Assembly: GCA_963575745.1 (NCBI GenBank)
Contig: CAUYUJ010013991.1
Location: 329,501 to 393,500, forward strand
Direction of reading: 5' to 3'
Origin: Prorocentrum cordatum
Lineage: Eukaryota > Sar > Dinophyceae > Prorocentrales > Prorocentraceae
Length of the DNA stretch: 64,000 nt
The position numbers and the translations under genes were made by a program. A model generated the notes under the pieces. That model was given only the letters and a program-made list of their open reading frames with translations. It was not told where the DNA came from and did no database searches. Below are positions 22,885 to 33,030 of this stretch, in pieces (the stretch's first letter is position 1; each line of letters starts with the position of its first letter).

Positions 22885-23691
22885 TCATACCCCCCTTCCC
22901 CGCCCATCACCCCGCAGGTCCTGGAACAAAATATCCTCGGACCTGCTGTAACCAGTGCGTCTGACTAGAAAACGATTCACCGTCACCAAGAACTTATCGT
23001 CCCCCCGCGCGGCAGCTTGAACGTTGAATGCTGAATCGCAATCACGGGGAAGGCGGATAGCAGGCAACTCAGAGGATAAGGTACCACCCCAACTACTTGC
23101 ATCAACCATCTTAGCAATTGCTGAAATCCAAGTTTTGCACACCCTCATGGCAGCAACTCCGCTGTTACTGGCGCGCATCACTGCAAACAGCACGCAATGG
23201 AACGGAACGTGCCGAACTGCGTCCAGGCGGGGCAACTCAATTCCAAGATCATGCCACGGTGCAGCACGCCCCACATACGCAAGCACAACCAGAACAGACC
23301 CTGAATCCATGTGGCGCCCGTGCACTGGCAGCCAGATGCCGTCGCCTAAGTATATTGTAAACGCCCCAGGAAGCACGTTGTCTAGCTGCTGCAGAATAAG
23401 AAAAGACGCCCTAACTAGAGAGAGGACTCTCGACTTCCACTGCAGGATCCACGACAGAAGGCCTAGGAAATACAGCACCGAGCACATAAACATCCTGAAG
23501 AGCGGGCGACGGCCATTGCTGCATGTGCTCGTGATTGGTTCAGCGGCAGAGCCAGATTGCACTGAGCTTCTCAAAGGCTTGTGCAAGTGAGATGGTGGAA
23601 CCCCCAGGCCTTCTAGAAACTGCCACATATGTACGTTATTGTTGTTAACCATGAGCGCTAGCGACCCCGTGTCAGGCAGACCGCCACTCAT
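22885..23691 (-). CDS. Uncharacterised protein, 268 residues
   Basis: An ATG-started frame with protein-like composition. It begins MSGGLPDTGSLALMVNNN and contains a hydrophobic segment FMCSVLYFLGLLSWILQW (about residues 69-86). Then come SLVRASFLILQQLDNVLPG and a polar part with GRHMDSGSVLVVLAYVGRA. The hydrophobic segments suggest membrane association, with one or two spans. The C-terminal RGDGRGRGV is low complexity. It may be an exon of a longer gene that also includes the frame upstream (23909-24740), since both lie on the minus strand within 220 bp. No family is recognised. Confidence 0.5.
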   Translation of the reverse strand: MSGGLPDTGSLALMVNNNNVHMWQFLEGLGVPPSHLHKPLRSSVQSGSAAEPITSTCSNGRRPLFRMFMCSVLYFLGLLSWILQWKSRVLSLVRASFLILQQLDNVLPGAFTIYLGDGIWLPVHGRHMDSGSVLVVLAYVGRAAPWHDLGIELPRLDAVRHVPFHCVLFAVMRASNSGVAAMRVCKTWISAIAKMVDASSWGGTLSSELPAIRLPRDCDSAFNVQAAARGDDKFLVTVNRFLVRRTGYSRSEDILFQDLRGDGRGRGV

Positions 23692-23908
23692 TCCTTACGA
23701 AGTGAGCGCAGGTTTGCAGGCTGGCTGGGCGGCGGTGTTGCGTTTGTGGGCAAGTTTGGCTAGATAGATGGCTATGCTGGTTGGGTTGGTTGGGCTGGCT
23801 GGTTGGGCTGGCTGGGACAGTTGGGTTTGACCAGCGCGCACTCCCGTTTCGCTCCCCGACGCGCGCATTATTTTGTTAAATCACGTCGGCGCGTTTGGGC
23901 TATAGCTA
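23692..23908. repeat. GGCTGGTTGG tandem words
   Basis: About 23715-23830 holds irregular repeats of ttgggctggctgg, possibly inside an intron between the flanking minus-strand frames. Confidence 0.5.
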
Positions 23909-24740
23909 CTACTCGGTGAAACGTGGATGCGCGACCAAATGAACAAGCGCAGGGGGGAAGGGGGGGAAGGGGGGGTCGGAATCTGTCTCGACAGAGCCAC
24001 TGTCTATATGCCACAAAGCCGTGATAGAGATGACGTGTTCATATTCGCATTGGTTGGCCAAGCCCGCGCCTAGTTTAGCAATCGGCAGTGGAAACGTATG
24101 ATGGCGCGAGCTCTCAGACTGAATCCACCCAACGTCCATGTTCCGCCATCGCCAAGAATAAGAAAACGCGTCGGGTGCGCAGCGTTCAACAAGCCCACTG
24201 TCAATCTCAAACGTGCGGTTCACATCTACTGGCAGCCGCGGTCGAATCCCACGAGCCTTTTGGCCCGAAGTGGCGTGCAGCGTTGTTTCTTTAAGCAACC
24301 GCCTCACCACCCAAATTATGCAACGAGGTTGTCCCCCCCCCTTCCCCATATTCTTCACCTACCCCCGCCCCTGGGGAAATTACATTGCCTAGGGCTGCCT
24401 CAGCTACGCACCCAGAACAATGCGTGACCGCGCGCCCAAACCAACTACAAACAACGCGGATATGGGCCCTGGATGAGTTGGCGAAAGCACGCGAAGCGTT
24501 CCGAAGTGGAAACGGCACCCTGTCTCTGAGCACATCAACAATACCCTCCAAAGCGGACCTGGTCAGCTTCGTCCGCTGATCGTCCACTCGCCGCGCAAGA
24601 AGGGTCAGCACAAACTTAAAACCATCTTCAGATCTTTCCGCTCGGAGTTGAAGAAATTCGCGTTCAAATGGCTCCAAATGCGTTGGCAGGGCCGCCAGAA
24701 CTGCCATGCTGAGCCAAATAAGCCCCAGGCTGAGTGGCAT
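23909..24740 (-). CDS. Uncharacterised secreted or membrane protein, probably two exons
   Basis: The ATG at 24740 opens MPLSLGLIWLSMAVLAALPT, a good signal-peptide-like start. It is followed by a charged helical part FEREFLQLRAERSEDGFKF and LLARRVDDQRTKLTRSALEG. After about 24530 the frame loses coding character. A second frame picks up at about 24300 with KETTLHATSGQKARGIRPRL, VDVNRTFEIDSGLVERCAP and SWRWRNMDVGWIQSESSRH, ending at 23909. An intron of roughly 230 bp (about 24525-24295), containing poly-C and the dispersed motif at 24469, is the simplest reading; I cannot fix its exact ends. The earlier frame start at 24806 is less likely than the ATG before the hydrophobic run. The function is unknown. 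Confidence 0.5.
24469..24501 (+). repeat. Dispersed TGGATGGGCTGG motif, copy 5
   Basis: CTGGATGAGTTGGCGAAAG is followed by CACGCGAAGCG. It sits inside the proposed intron of the minus-strand gene. Confidence 0.55.
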
Positions 24741-24806
24741 GGAATGGGGAGGGGGGGCTGGCTGGCGGGAATGCACTGAAAGGCCATGCGCCAGTGCCAG
24801 GGCCAA

Positions 24807-25550
24807 TCTGTTTCACCAGCAATTCAGGGGCAGGCGGTCAATGTCGCTTTCTCCCCTAAGCCTCATTCTCCCCTGCGGGAAAGGTTTAGTCTTTCCCCCC
24901 CGACCACCCACCGTGAACCTAGACGAGGTGGTCCGCGACGCGTCGGAGCGCCCAAGATTGCCCAATATTGCTCCAAGAGTGCTTCATGCACTGCAATGGC
25001 ACATCCAATATGTCCCAATAATATAACGCAAGATTGCCCAATATGGCTTTCAAGATGCTTCGGGGGCCCCGAGGTCGCCCCGAGTCGGCTCCAAGTGGCC
25101 CAATGGCCCACCAGGAAGGCCCACCACTAGTTAGACGTGTTCTTACATTTCAAAAGGGCGGAACTGTGGAAAAGATGGGTACGGGCGAAGGTGGCAAGAG
25201 ATGGCGGTAATCAGGAGGGGGGCAGGGCAAGAGAAGAGGAGGTGCACCTAGGAGGACACGTGCGGCCAGGGTGCGCAAGGACAAAAAAAAACGCGCCATG
25301 AGGTGGAACGGGCGCTGGGCGTGCGCGGTGGGGGGGGGGGGGAGCAAGCGGGGCGGCAGGCGGGCGGGTAGCGGGCGGGCGATGGGGGAAGGGGAGGGCG
25401 GGTAGATGGGAGACGGAGGGGGGGGGGGGGGTACTTAGGGCACGCGCGGGCAGTGGGCAGTGGGCATGGGCGCAAGGGGTGCGTGGGGGTGGGTAGGTGG
25501 GGGGTGTGGGAGATGCTTAACTCGCGCGCTTGGCAATTTGCTTAAAAAAC
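24807..25550. repeat. CCAAGA words and G-rich tracts
   Basis: 24930-25120 is a CCAAGA-family block. 25140-25520 is G-rich with poly-G at 25329-25342 and 25418-25430. No gene is seen. Confidence 0.55.
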
Positions 25551-25690
25551 ACGACGCGCATGAGTCAACGCGAGTCGTGGTCATCAAAAAAAAACCAAAA
25601 AAAAAACAAATACAAAATGAAAAAACAAAAGAAAAAAAAAAAAATAAAAAAAAACAAAAGAAAAAAAAAAAAATAAAAAAGTCGTGGTCG
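25551..25690. repeat. A-rich tract
   Basis: Runs of A interrupted by C, G or T. The Lys-rich frame across it is not a gene. Confidence 0.85.
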
Positions 25691-25745
25691 CGTCATTTTG
25701 CTTAAAAAATGCGGGTGCGGAAGCAAAACGTCGTTGGCGATCGCG

Positions 25746-25965
25746 CCACTTAGCTTACATTTTGCTTACATTTTGCTTACATTTTGCTTCAACGACCTTA
25801 CATTTTGCTTCAACGACCTTACATTTTGCTTAAAAAACACGAGTGTGGAAGCAAAACGTCAAAGTCGTTGAAGCAAAACGTCAAGGTCGTTGAAGCAAAA
25901 AGTAAGGTCGTTGAAGCAAAAAGTAAGGTCGTTGAAGCAAACTGTAAGGTCATTGAGCTTAAAAA
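25746..25965. repeat. Inverted array of CAACGACCTTACATTTTGCTT words
   Basis: The left arm repeats CTTCAACGACCTTACATTTTG (to about 25830). After roughly 20 bp the right arm repeats AAGGTCGTTGAAGCAAAA (25861-25950), the reverse complement. It could fold into a hairpin with arms of about 70 bp. Confidence 0.8.
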
Positions 25966-25994
25966 ACGCTGGTAACCAGCAACGCGACGCATGC

Positions 25995-26140
25995 AACAAG
26001 CTAAACCAATGAAGCAAATTGAAGCAAATTGAAGCTAAGTGAAGCTAATTGAAGCAAATTGACCCCGTTGAAGCACATTGTGCTTCAAGTTGCTTACTTT
26101 TTGCTTGCAATTTGCTTACAATTTGCTTCGTTTTAGGCGT
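25995..26140. repeat. Second inverted array, GAAGCAAATT words
   Basis: GAAGCAAATTGAAGC words run into the near-palindrome GAAGCACATTGTGCTTC (about 26070-26086). They continue as TTGCTTGCAATTTGCTTAC, the reverse-complement vocabulary. Confidence 0.75.
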
Positions 26141-26205
26141 TTGCAGGTGTTTGCAGGTGTTTGCAGGTGTTTGCGGGCGTTTGCAGGCTAACGCCCGCAA
26201 GCGTC
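26139..26205. repeat. 10-bp tandem repeat GTTTGCAGGT
   Basis: Five to six copies of gtttgcaggt or gtttgcgggc. Confidence 0.85.
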
Positions 26206-26955
26206 GGGTGATTCTGGCGCGCGGGGGTTGCGCAAACGCAAACGCGGGCGCGCGGCAGGAGCGGGCGGACGAGGGAGCGGGCGCGGGCGCGGGCGAGGGG
26301 CAGTGGGAGGGAGGGCATCGGCGATTAGGTAGGACGCGCGGGAAAGAGAGCGAGGTCAGGGGCAAGAAGAAGTCGGGTGGCGGAGGACGCAGGAAGAAGG
26401 AGAGAGAGGAGAGGGAAGGGGGAAAGGCGGGGAAAGGATCATGGAAAAGAAGAGGACCGAGTCACGCGGGTTCCTAATGCGTCTCCATTATGGTTCCAAG
26501 ATTGCCCATATGGTAAGGGTATGGGGTTGTTTCATAAGCTTCAGTGCATCAGGGCTTCACCGCTTTAAATTAGCAGGAGTGTAAGCATTATGCGAATGCG
26601 ACTCTCGCTTTAGCGCCGACCACATTCGTCTTAACAGCCCGCCAAGTACCTTGCACAATGCGACCACACGGGTTTCAGAACTGGAACCCCTAAGACCCTG
26701 AGACTCATACCACCATGTGATCCTGGCATGCCGTATACGGCCATGTATATGCACCAACTACACACATATCCTGGGGCGCCAGAAGAGGGGATACATGTTT
26801 CAGCCAATCGTGCCGGCCGAGAATTCGTGCCTATTGGCCAAGAGCGCCGATGCGAGCTGACACGTCGTCGCAGCGGCGCTGCTGCAGCACGCCACTGACG
26901 CGTAAAAGAGCGGCGCTAGCAATTATTCAAGCACTGCGGATGCATCGATCGATGC
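26206..26955. other. Spacer without recognised gene
   Basis: G- and A-rich to about 26470, then unique sequence. No credible coding frame. Confidence 0.4.
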
Positions 26956-26959
26956 ATGC

Positions 26960-26964
26960 AACCG

Positions 26965-27022
<58 letters not shown>

Positions 27023-27043
27023 ACCGTCGTCGTCGTCGTCGTC

Positions 27044-27083
<40 letters not shown>

Positions 27084-27110
27084 GCGTCGGCGTCGCCATC
27101 GTCGCCCGAT
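26960..27110. repeat. TCG/CCG trinucleotide array
   Basis: About 45 units of gtc/tcg with ccg interruptions. Confidence 0.95.
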
Positions 27111-27169
27111 GGATGGCGCGATGCATCATCCGATACGCCGTACGTCTACTGGTGCGCCCGCGGCGGAGC

Positions 27170-27480
27170 ATCATCAAAAAAAAAAATCAAAATCAAATCA
27201 TCATCAATCAAAACTAAACATCACAAAAAAATCAACATCAAACCAAAATCAATCACAACATCACAATCAAAAAAGAACAATCAAAAAGCAAAACTTAAAA
27301 CAAATCAACAACAATCAAAAATCAAAAAATCATCCCAACACATAAAATCAATCAAAAACAAATCAAAAATCAAATCAAACAAAAAAATCAAAATCAAAAA
27401 TAAATACAATCAACAAAAAAAAACAAAACTCAAAATCAAAAATCAAAAAAAAAAATCAACATCAAACCAATACATCAACA
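27170..27480. repeat. ATCAAAA-word tract
   Basis: Dense aatcaaaa words over 300 bp (TTTTGATT on the minus strand), directly downstream of the minus-strand gene that ends at 27481. Confidence 0.85.
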
Positions 27481-28164
27481 CTAAACCATCCAACAAACCC
27501 AACCACTCAACACAAACCGCCCCCCCTGCATGGCCCTCGCGGCCTGCACGGCCCCGCGCGGCTGCGCCGCGCCGATCAGCTGGTTCGTCTCCGCGAGGCG
27601 GTCGGACACGAGCGCTAAGCGGTCGACCACGAGCTGCAGGCGCTCCAAGACGTCATCGAACTTCCTCTCGATGCGCTCGATGTGTTCGGTCTTCATCTCC
27701 ATGACCTGCTCCATCGCGTCGGTGATGGTCTGCGTGTGCTGCTCCAGCGCGTCGGTGATGGTCTGCGTGTGCTGCGCTGCCGCCGCTGGTGCTGGCGGTG
27801 CCGCCGCTGGTGCTGGCGGCGCCCCCGCTGGTTGTGGCGGTTGAAGCCCTGGAGCTGGCAACGCTGGCTGATTCTGCACTCCGCGCTGCTGGTAGTTGTA
27901 GTCCGTGTGAACTCGCGCGATCTGCTGCCGTCCGCGCGTAAATTGGCCCAGCTGATTCCACTGGCCCTGGGTCCTGCTAAGATGCCTGTTCCCCGTCAAA
28001 TGGTCCGCTGTCACTCGGTTCCCTGCATTCGAACACATAAAGCACCGCCAGAACTGGTCGGTGCGGCTCCACTCCATGTACGGCGCATCGGTCCACGTCC
28101 CGTCCTCGAACATCACTGACTGCGGGCGCGTCATCTCGGTCTCCGTGAACAGGTAGGCGGCCAT
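27481..28164 (-). CDS. Cys/His-motif and coiled-coil protein behind a relict spliced leader
   Basis: I start at the ATG at 28164 (MAAYLFTETEMTRPQSVMF) because a decayed spliced leader lies 50 bp upstream on the same strand; the frame itself is open further. Residues about 48-75 hold WRCFMCSNAG and DHLTGNRHL, which could bind zinc like a small C2H2-type finger. An Ala/Pro-rich linker follows, then the internally repeated QHTQTITDA. A predicted coiled coil includes MKTEHIERIERKFDDVLERL, VVDRLALVSDRLAETNQLIG. The tail is Arg/Gly-rich and runs into the A-rich tract. A nucleic-acid-binding oligomer is conceivable; no family is assigned. The minus-strand sequence at 28400-28250 has an acidic coding-like segment in another frame that may be an older upstream exon or an unrelated remnant. 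Confidence 0.6.
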   Translation of the reverse strand: MAAYLFTETEMTRPQSVMFEDGTWTDAPYMEWSRTDQFWRCFMCSNAGNRVTADHLTGNRHLSRTQGQWNQLGQFTRGRQQIARVHTDYNYQQRGVQNQPALPAPGLQPPQPAGAPPAPAAAPPAPAAAAQHTQTITDALEQHTQTITDAMEQVMEMKTEHIERIERKFDDVLERLQLVVDRLALVSDRLAETNQLIGAAQPRGAVQAARAMQGGRFVLSGWVCWMV

Positions 28165-28214
28165 GCCGCCGCACTCCACGAACGAAAAAGCACAACCTGT
28201 GTTCGCCACAACGG

Positions 28215-28231
28215 CTTGGGCCCAAATGGCT
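28215..28231 (-). other. Decayed DinoSL relict
   Basis: The minus strand reads AGCCATTTGGGCCCAAG, matching 15 of the last 17 leader bases, 50 bp before the ATG of the 27.5-28.2 kb gene. The 5' four leader bases are not preserved. Confidence 0.55.
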
Positions 28232-28770
28232 GTCATCGTCGCCACGGCTGGATCCACTGAGTGGCCGAGGACCCCCATCCTCCTCATCGGCCTTATAATC
28301 ATACTCACCATCATCGTGTTCCGTGTCCTTACCACGCCCCGAAGCGGGGGCGGAGACGCGCGGCGCTGTGCATTCAACAAACGAGGGCCAGCGAGGACCC
28401 ATGCTAAGCATCATAGGGCATGTGCCGCTGCGGATTCAACACGACGACCCACATGCACGCTGCGGTTTAACAGATTCACAACAAAGGCCGAACGCGCGCA
28501 GCGGGTTCAAACCAAGGAAGGCCCAGGCGAAGGACGAATGCGCAGGGAGCGCATGGCGCTGCGGGATCAAAACGAGGACCTAACCTGCGTGTGTTTGGTG
28601 CTGCGTGGTTGTATATGTGCGGTGGGTGGTGTGTGCTTGTTCGAAGCTCGGCTATAGCGCATGCGTCCGCCGACCACGCGCGGGCCTCGAGGAGCATGAG
28701 TTAGGTTTTGTTCGACGGTGCGGGGGTTCTGGGGTATTCCCAAGATAGGGGCATTCCCAAGATAGTGTAG
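28232..28770. other. Spacer with an acidic coding-like fragment
   Basis: A minus-strand frame at about 28360-28255 reads GKDTEHDDGEYDYKADEEDG. The rest is repetitive (gcgggttcaa, cgaaggacc words), with no complete gene. Confidence 0.35.
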
Positions 28771-28774
28771 CTTT

Positions 28775-29300
28775 GGGTGGTGAGACGACACGACGATAAG
28801 ACGATACGACGACACGACGATAAAGACGCCCAAAGACCGCCGAGATCGAGCGACATTTGGCCCACATACCGTTTCCTTAAACGGTTTTTGAAGGAAGGGG
28901 GAGGGTCCGATTTTTTTTGGCTCGGTTGTTGGAAGGGGCCCCAAGGCGAGCTCCCAAGTGAGGCGCCTTGATGGGCGGAGACCAAGGTGGGGCGCTCGGG
29001 CCCCAGAAAGGGGAGGCCCTGAGGGGGGCCAATCGGGGCGCCGTTGAATGGCATAGCGCGGCATAGCTAGCTGTGAGCCAGGGGTGATAGTTACAGCGTT
29101 GGGCGGTGGGACGGCACAACGATATGACGATGCTACGGTACATCGTATCGGTTTATCGGCTTGTCTGTTGATCGCCTGGCGGCACCATATATCGTCTTAT
29201 CATCTTATCGTTTGGCGGCTTTCCACACCGTTGTATCGCCTTACCGTCTTATCGTATTATATCATAGTATCGTTGTATCGTCGTATAGGCGCATCGTCTA
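28775..29300. repeat. Foldback of ACGATAAGACG words
   Basis: The left arm (28778-28828) has cgacgataagacgatacgac words. The right arm (29150-29295) has tatcgtcttatcatcttatcg words, the reverse complement. The core between has GC-rich CCAAG-type sequence. Confidence 0.65.
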
Positions 29301-29692
29301 GCTTTGAAACAGCAGGCCCCATAGTTGCCCACAATGTGTACATATATGTGTATATATATGTATATGTATGTGGATGCATGTGCGTGTGCGTGAGCTTTTC
29401 TATCCACGATGACCAATGACAGCTCCTACCATGCCTCCAGGAGCCCTCCATGTCTCCAACGCCCCAAGGCTGCTCCCAGGAAGTCCCCAAGGCTCTTGCA
29501 CTGGTTTGAGACAGCCACCCCACGAAACCACACCCTGCAAAACCACTGTCAGGTTTAATGTGTTGTGCAGTTCCACCGCGTCACGCCCGATGGGCCTTCG
29601 AGACTCCACGCTGGCTCCAAGATGGCCCAATAGAGCCTCACGAGGCGTCCAGGGGGTGGGCGAGGGAGGCACGGTGAACCCACGAGCGCCCA
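29301..29692. repeat. TATATG microsatellite and CCAAGA block
   Basis: 29337-29375 is a tatatg/tgtata run. 29425-29690 has ccaaggctcc and ccaagatggc words. No gene. Confidence 0.55.
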
Positions 29693-30830
29693 CTACCACC
29701 CGTAGCCCACGAGAGCCACATCAGGAACACGAGCCCATACGAGCAAATTTCCAACCAGCAAAGAACATTGATGTAGTGTGGTTATGATGTAAGGGCAAAA
29801 CAATGGCATGGCCTTCGGGCACTGCTGGGCTTTCTGGCGGGGGGGACAATGAGAAATAGGCCCCACCAATAGGGTTGGTAGGCAACCGCGCCAGCACCCA
29901 AGGGGCATTGCAGGAACAAAAAAATGAAGGCAATCGAGTGAGGCAGTGACGACGCGCACAAGTGTGCGACTGGCGAGGCACACGCAATCCAAGTCAAACT
30001 GCCCCGCTCTAAATGGCGATGCGCAGAGGGAGGCCGCTGTCGCGGCAACGACCGCTCTCAGCTTCAACGCACATCTCGCATGGCGCGGCGGATGCTCATC
30101 AACCCGCCTTGTGGGCATTGGCCGCTGACCAAACGTCAGACGATTAGACCAAGCGCCAACCGCGCCGTCGTACTTGGTGCCAAACACACACTCACCAACA
30201 AGAGGGGCAGCCTTAAACAGGCGCACCTGGTAGAGGAATAGCGCGCCGCGCAACCCTTGCGGGAGGCGCCATGCCATCATCATGGCAATGCGTGGGCGAA
30301 CTGGTATCTTCGCCCTCGTCGCAGTAGTAGTCTGCCGAGACGTTGTCAGACTGGTCATCTTGCGAGTCAGACTGGTCACCCTGCGAGTCGAACTGGCCAC
30401 GCTGCTCCAGCAGCTCCATCGCGGGCTCTGCGGTCCGCTCTAGCAGCGACAGCACCACGCCCCGACGCCTCTCGTTCAGCCTGTCCCGCGACGTGCTCCT
30501 CAGCTCGTGCAACAGCTGACGCCTCAGCCTTGTATTCTCGTCCGTCAGGCCGTCGACCCTCGCTCTGTACATGGCTATGAAGTCGAGCATTCGGTCGGCC
30601 GCCGCGCTCTGCGTCAGGGCGGCCCTCTCCGCCGCGCGAGCATGCGCCTCGACCGACGACGACGACGACGACAACCCTTGTCGCTCGCGTCGTTCGTCGT
30701 CGCCGTCGCATTCGCTGTGGATCCCTTTCGCATTCGTCGCCGCCCTTTGTCGTGTCCGCCATTGCCGTCGGTCGTCGGCGCGTCGTCGTTGTCGCCCCTC
30801 GTCGTCGGTGTCGCCCTTGTCAGTCCTCAT
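29693..30830 (-). pseudogene. Coiled-coil gene, frame-broken
   Basis: The ATG at 30830 opens a charged N-terminus. The middle (about 30630-30420) is strongly helical with heptads: MLDFIAMYRARVDGLTDENT, RLRRQLLHELRSTSRDRLNE and LSLLERTAEPAMELLEQRG. Then come GDQSDSQDDQSDNVS and ADYYCDEGEDTSSPTHCHDD. Near 30268 coding character moves to another frame: AWRLPQGLRGALFLYQVRLF then VGECVFGTKYDGAVGAWSNR. This second part continues to about 29850 before fading. A one-base shift or a short intron explains the break. The 5' end lies at the edge of a long inverted trinucleotide repeat, so the true start is uncertain. The function is unknown; dimerisation is likely from the coiled coil. Confidence 0.45.
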
Positions 30831-30879
30831 AGTCGTCGTCGCCGTCGTTGGCCCCTATCGTCGCCCTCGTCGTCGTCGT

Positions 30880-31410
30880 CGTCGTCGTCGTCGAGCTTTG
30901 TCGTTGCCGCCGTCGTCGTCGCCGTCGACGCCGATCTTGGTCGCCGATGTCGTCGGCCCTTGCCGTCGTCGCCGCCGCCGCCGTCGATGCCGTCGTCGGG
31001 CAGTGACGAGGGCCGACGGTCGACGACTCCGACGGTGTCGACGCTGCATGGTGACGAATACGACGGCTCTGGCGGCGACACGCACCGACGACGACGTGTA
31101 CGACGGCCGACGGCGACGAATACGGTTGGAACCGACAAAGGCAACAACCGTATCCGTCGCCGTCGGCCGTCGTGCACGTCGTCGTCGGTGCGCCTCGTCG
31201 CCACAGCCGTCGCTTTCGTCAACATGCAGCGTCGGCACCGTCGGAGCCGTCGCCAGTCGGCCCTCGTCCCGTCACTGCTCGACGACGGCAACGACGGCGG
31301 CGGCGGCGGTGGCGACGGCGGCAGCGGCCGACGACATCGGCAACAAGAATCGGCGCCGCCGGCGACGACGACGACGACGACGATGGCGACAACGACGAAA
31401 CCCGACGACG
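30880..31410. repeat. Long near-palindrome of GTC/GAC-rich sequence
   Basis: The arms are about 30880-31128 and 31145-31400 with a 16-bp loop. Next to the loop, GACGGCCGACGGCGACGAAT ACGGTTG (left) pairs with CAACCGTATCCGTCGCCGTC GGCCGTC (right). Farther out, CGACGCTGCATGGTGACGAA pairs with TTCGTCAACATGCAGCGTCG, and GGCAGTGACGAGGGCCGAC with GTCGGCCCTCGTCCCGTCACTG. Identity looks near 85-90% by eye. Both arms contain ordinary non-trinucleotide words, so this is not just a simple-repeat coincidence. Both strands carry long open frames as a result. Confidence 0.85.
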
Positions 31411-31925
31411 ACGGCGACTACCGACGACGACACAGAGCGACGACGCCAAGCGCCTGCCACTCGGCCAGCGTCGGCTGGAGCGCCAACGCGTGGCGCAGGC
31501 GCTCGTCGCATGCAGCGCCGCCACCCTGGCGCGGCGATCTCGAGCGGCTCGGCTGGGCGGCCGCCGTGGTTGGGCCCGCGGCGCCAGCCGCGAGCAGCGG
31601 CGACGCCGTCTCTGCCCCGCGCCCCGTCACCACCATCAGTTGCCACCCCTGCGCGGAAGGGCAACCAAACACCGTCGGGCTTGCAGGGGGCGCAGGAGTC
31701 GCCACAGCGGCCGCTTGCCCGTCGTCTTCGGCGGGCGGCGCTCCAGGCAGGAATATTGCCGCACTCATGGGGCCTGCGCCTGGCTTGGTGCGAATACCCT
31801 CGCACGGTGCGCAATGCTTCGCCCAGGGCACACAGCGCCCCGTAGATATCTGAACACAAAATATTCTGCTACATAACGGACAATGGCTTTTGGGGGGTTG
31901 TGGCTTTGAGGCTCAAAGTCCAGAA
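31411..31925. other. GC-rich spacer
   Basis: Open on several frames because of composition. A short plus-strand frame, LGANTLARCAMLRPGH, and its neighbours lack coding character. No gene is called. Confidence 0.35.
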
Positions 31926-33030
31926 CCCGATGCAATTGCTATGTTGAAACCAGACGGGTATCTATATATATGATAAGCCCTAGAAACATGCCCAACGAAC
32001 AGCGCGTGCCACGTAACCAATACATGCGCCATACAATGCCAGCCATATACAGTCGGCACGCCTTACGAGCCACATGCACCGATGAACCATGAGCAATGCA
32101 TACACCATTATGAGCCACATCAGCCGTGCATGCCCTGGACGTCCTACGCGACATGTTTTCAATATCAAGTGTCTGACCCTTATACGACATATTGGCACCT
32201 TGCACCCTGTAACGTCGGTAAGCTCCACAGGCCCTGTATATAGGCCTTGCTAGCCCTATATGCTTGGTCATCAGCACGGCCCTTGCAGGCCTCATGGCCT
32301 TCACACGCAGCAGCCACACAAGGCCCTATATGCACCAACTAAGCACTGACATCACAGACGCCCGCCGTAAACCCTAGACATGGCCCCAGAAGGTCTATGA
32401 CCCCACTTCACCGTAGACGGCATACACGCAGATGCTACAGATAAGACGTACCAGCGCGACCAAGACTCCCAATTATTTGAATCATATACGTTGCATTGAA
32501 ACCACATATAGACCACGTAACCCACGTGCACCGTCTAAGACATCAGGCTTATGAGTCTTCTGTATAAGCCCCGCGAGCCCCATCCAGCCCCGTGAGCCTT
32601 ACAGGCCTTATAAGTCACTCCAGCAATGCAAATCCAGCGGGCGGCGTCGAGGCCGCGACGGGGCGTCGGCGGCGGCGACAGAGCAGCCGCCAGACCCGCA
32701 CTCAAGCGCAGTTTATCATATAAGTCCAGCAGTCTTCTGGGCACAGGTGGTTTAGGTAGCTAGCCCTTGCAGCTTACAATCGTAACCCCTCACACTGCTC
32801 TATCCCCTAGACTTCGCCGCAGCGTCCGCAAGACCCTGCAGGGGGGGGGGGGGGCGCAAAGCTGGTCATGCGATATCCGGAAGGCATTGCTAATCGACCC
32901 TGCTATACTTTGCAAACCAGGCCCTAGCAGACCCTGCAAACGAACCTGCAATGCATTCCAACACCCTGCAATACCATGCACATGACCCTGCCATGCCTTG
33001 CAATTGCCCTGCACCTCCGCTTCTGGGCGT
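31926..33030. repeat. Degenerate short-word arrays
   Basis: 31930-32740 has loosely repeated atatgc, cctataag and agccacat words. 32840-32853 is poly-G. 32880-33010 has CCCTGCAA/CCTTGCAA words of about 11 bp. No gene. Confidence 0.5.

Noticed and set aside
22431-22964. 177-residue plus-strand ORF
   Set aside because: No domain, composition not protein-like, and it overlaps a better minus-strand gene.
27530-28119. Plus-strand frames opposite the Cys/His coiled-coil gene
   Set aside because: Shadow frames of the minus-strand gene, kept open by its GC-rich codons.
31893-31913. Leader-like TTTGAGGCTCAAAG
   Set aside because: Only about 11 of 17 bases match; expected by chance at this length of search.
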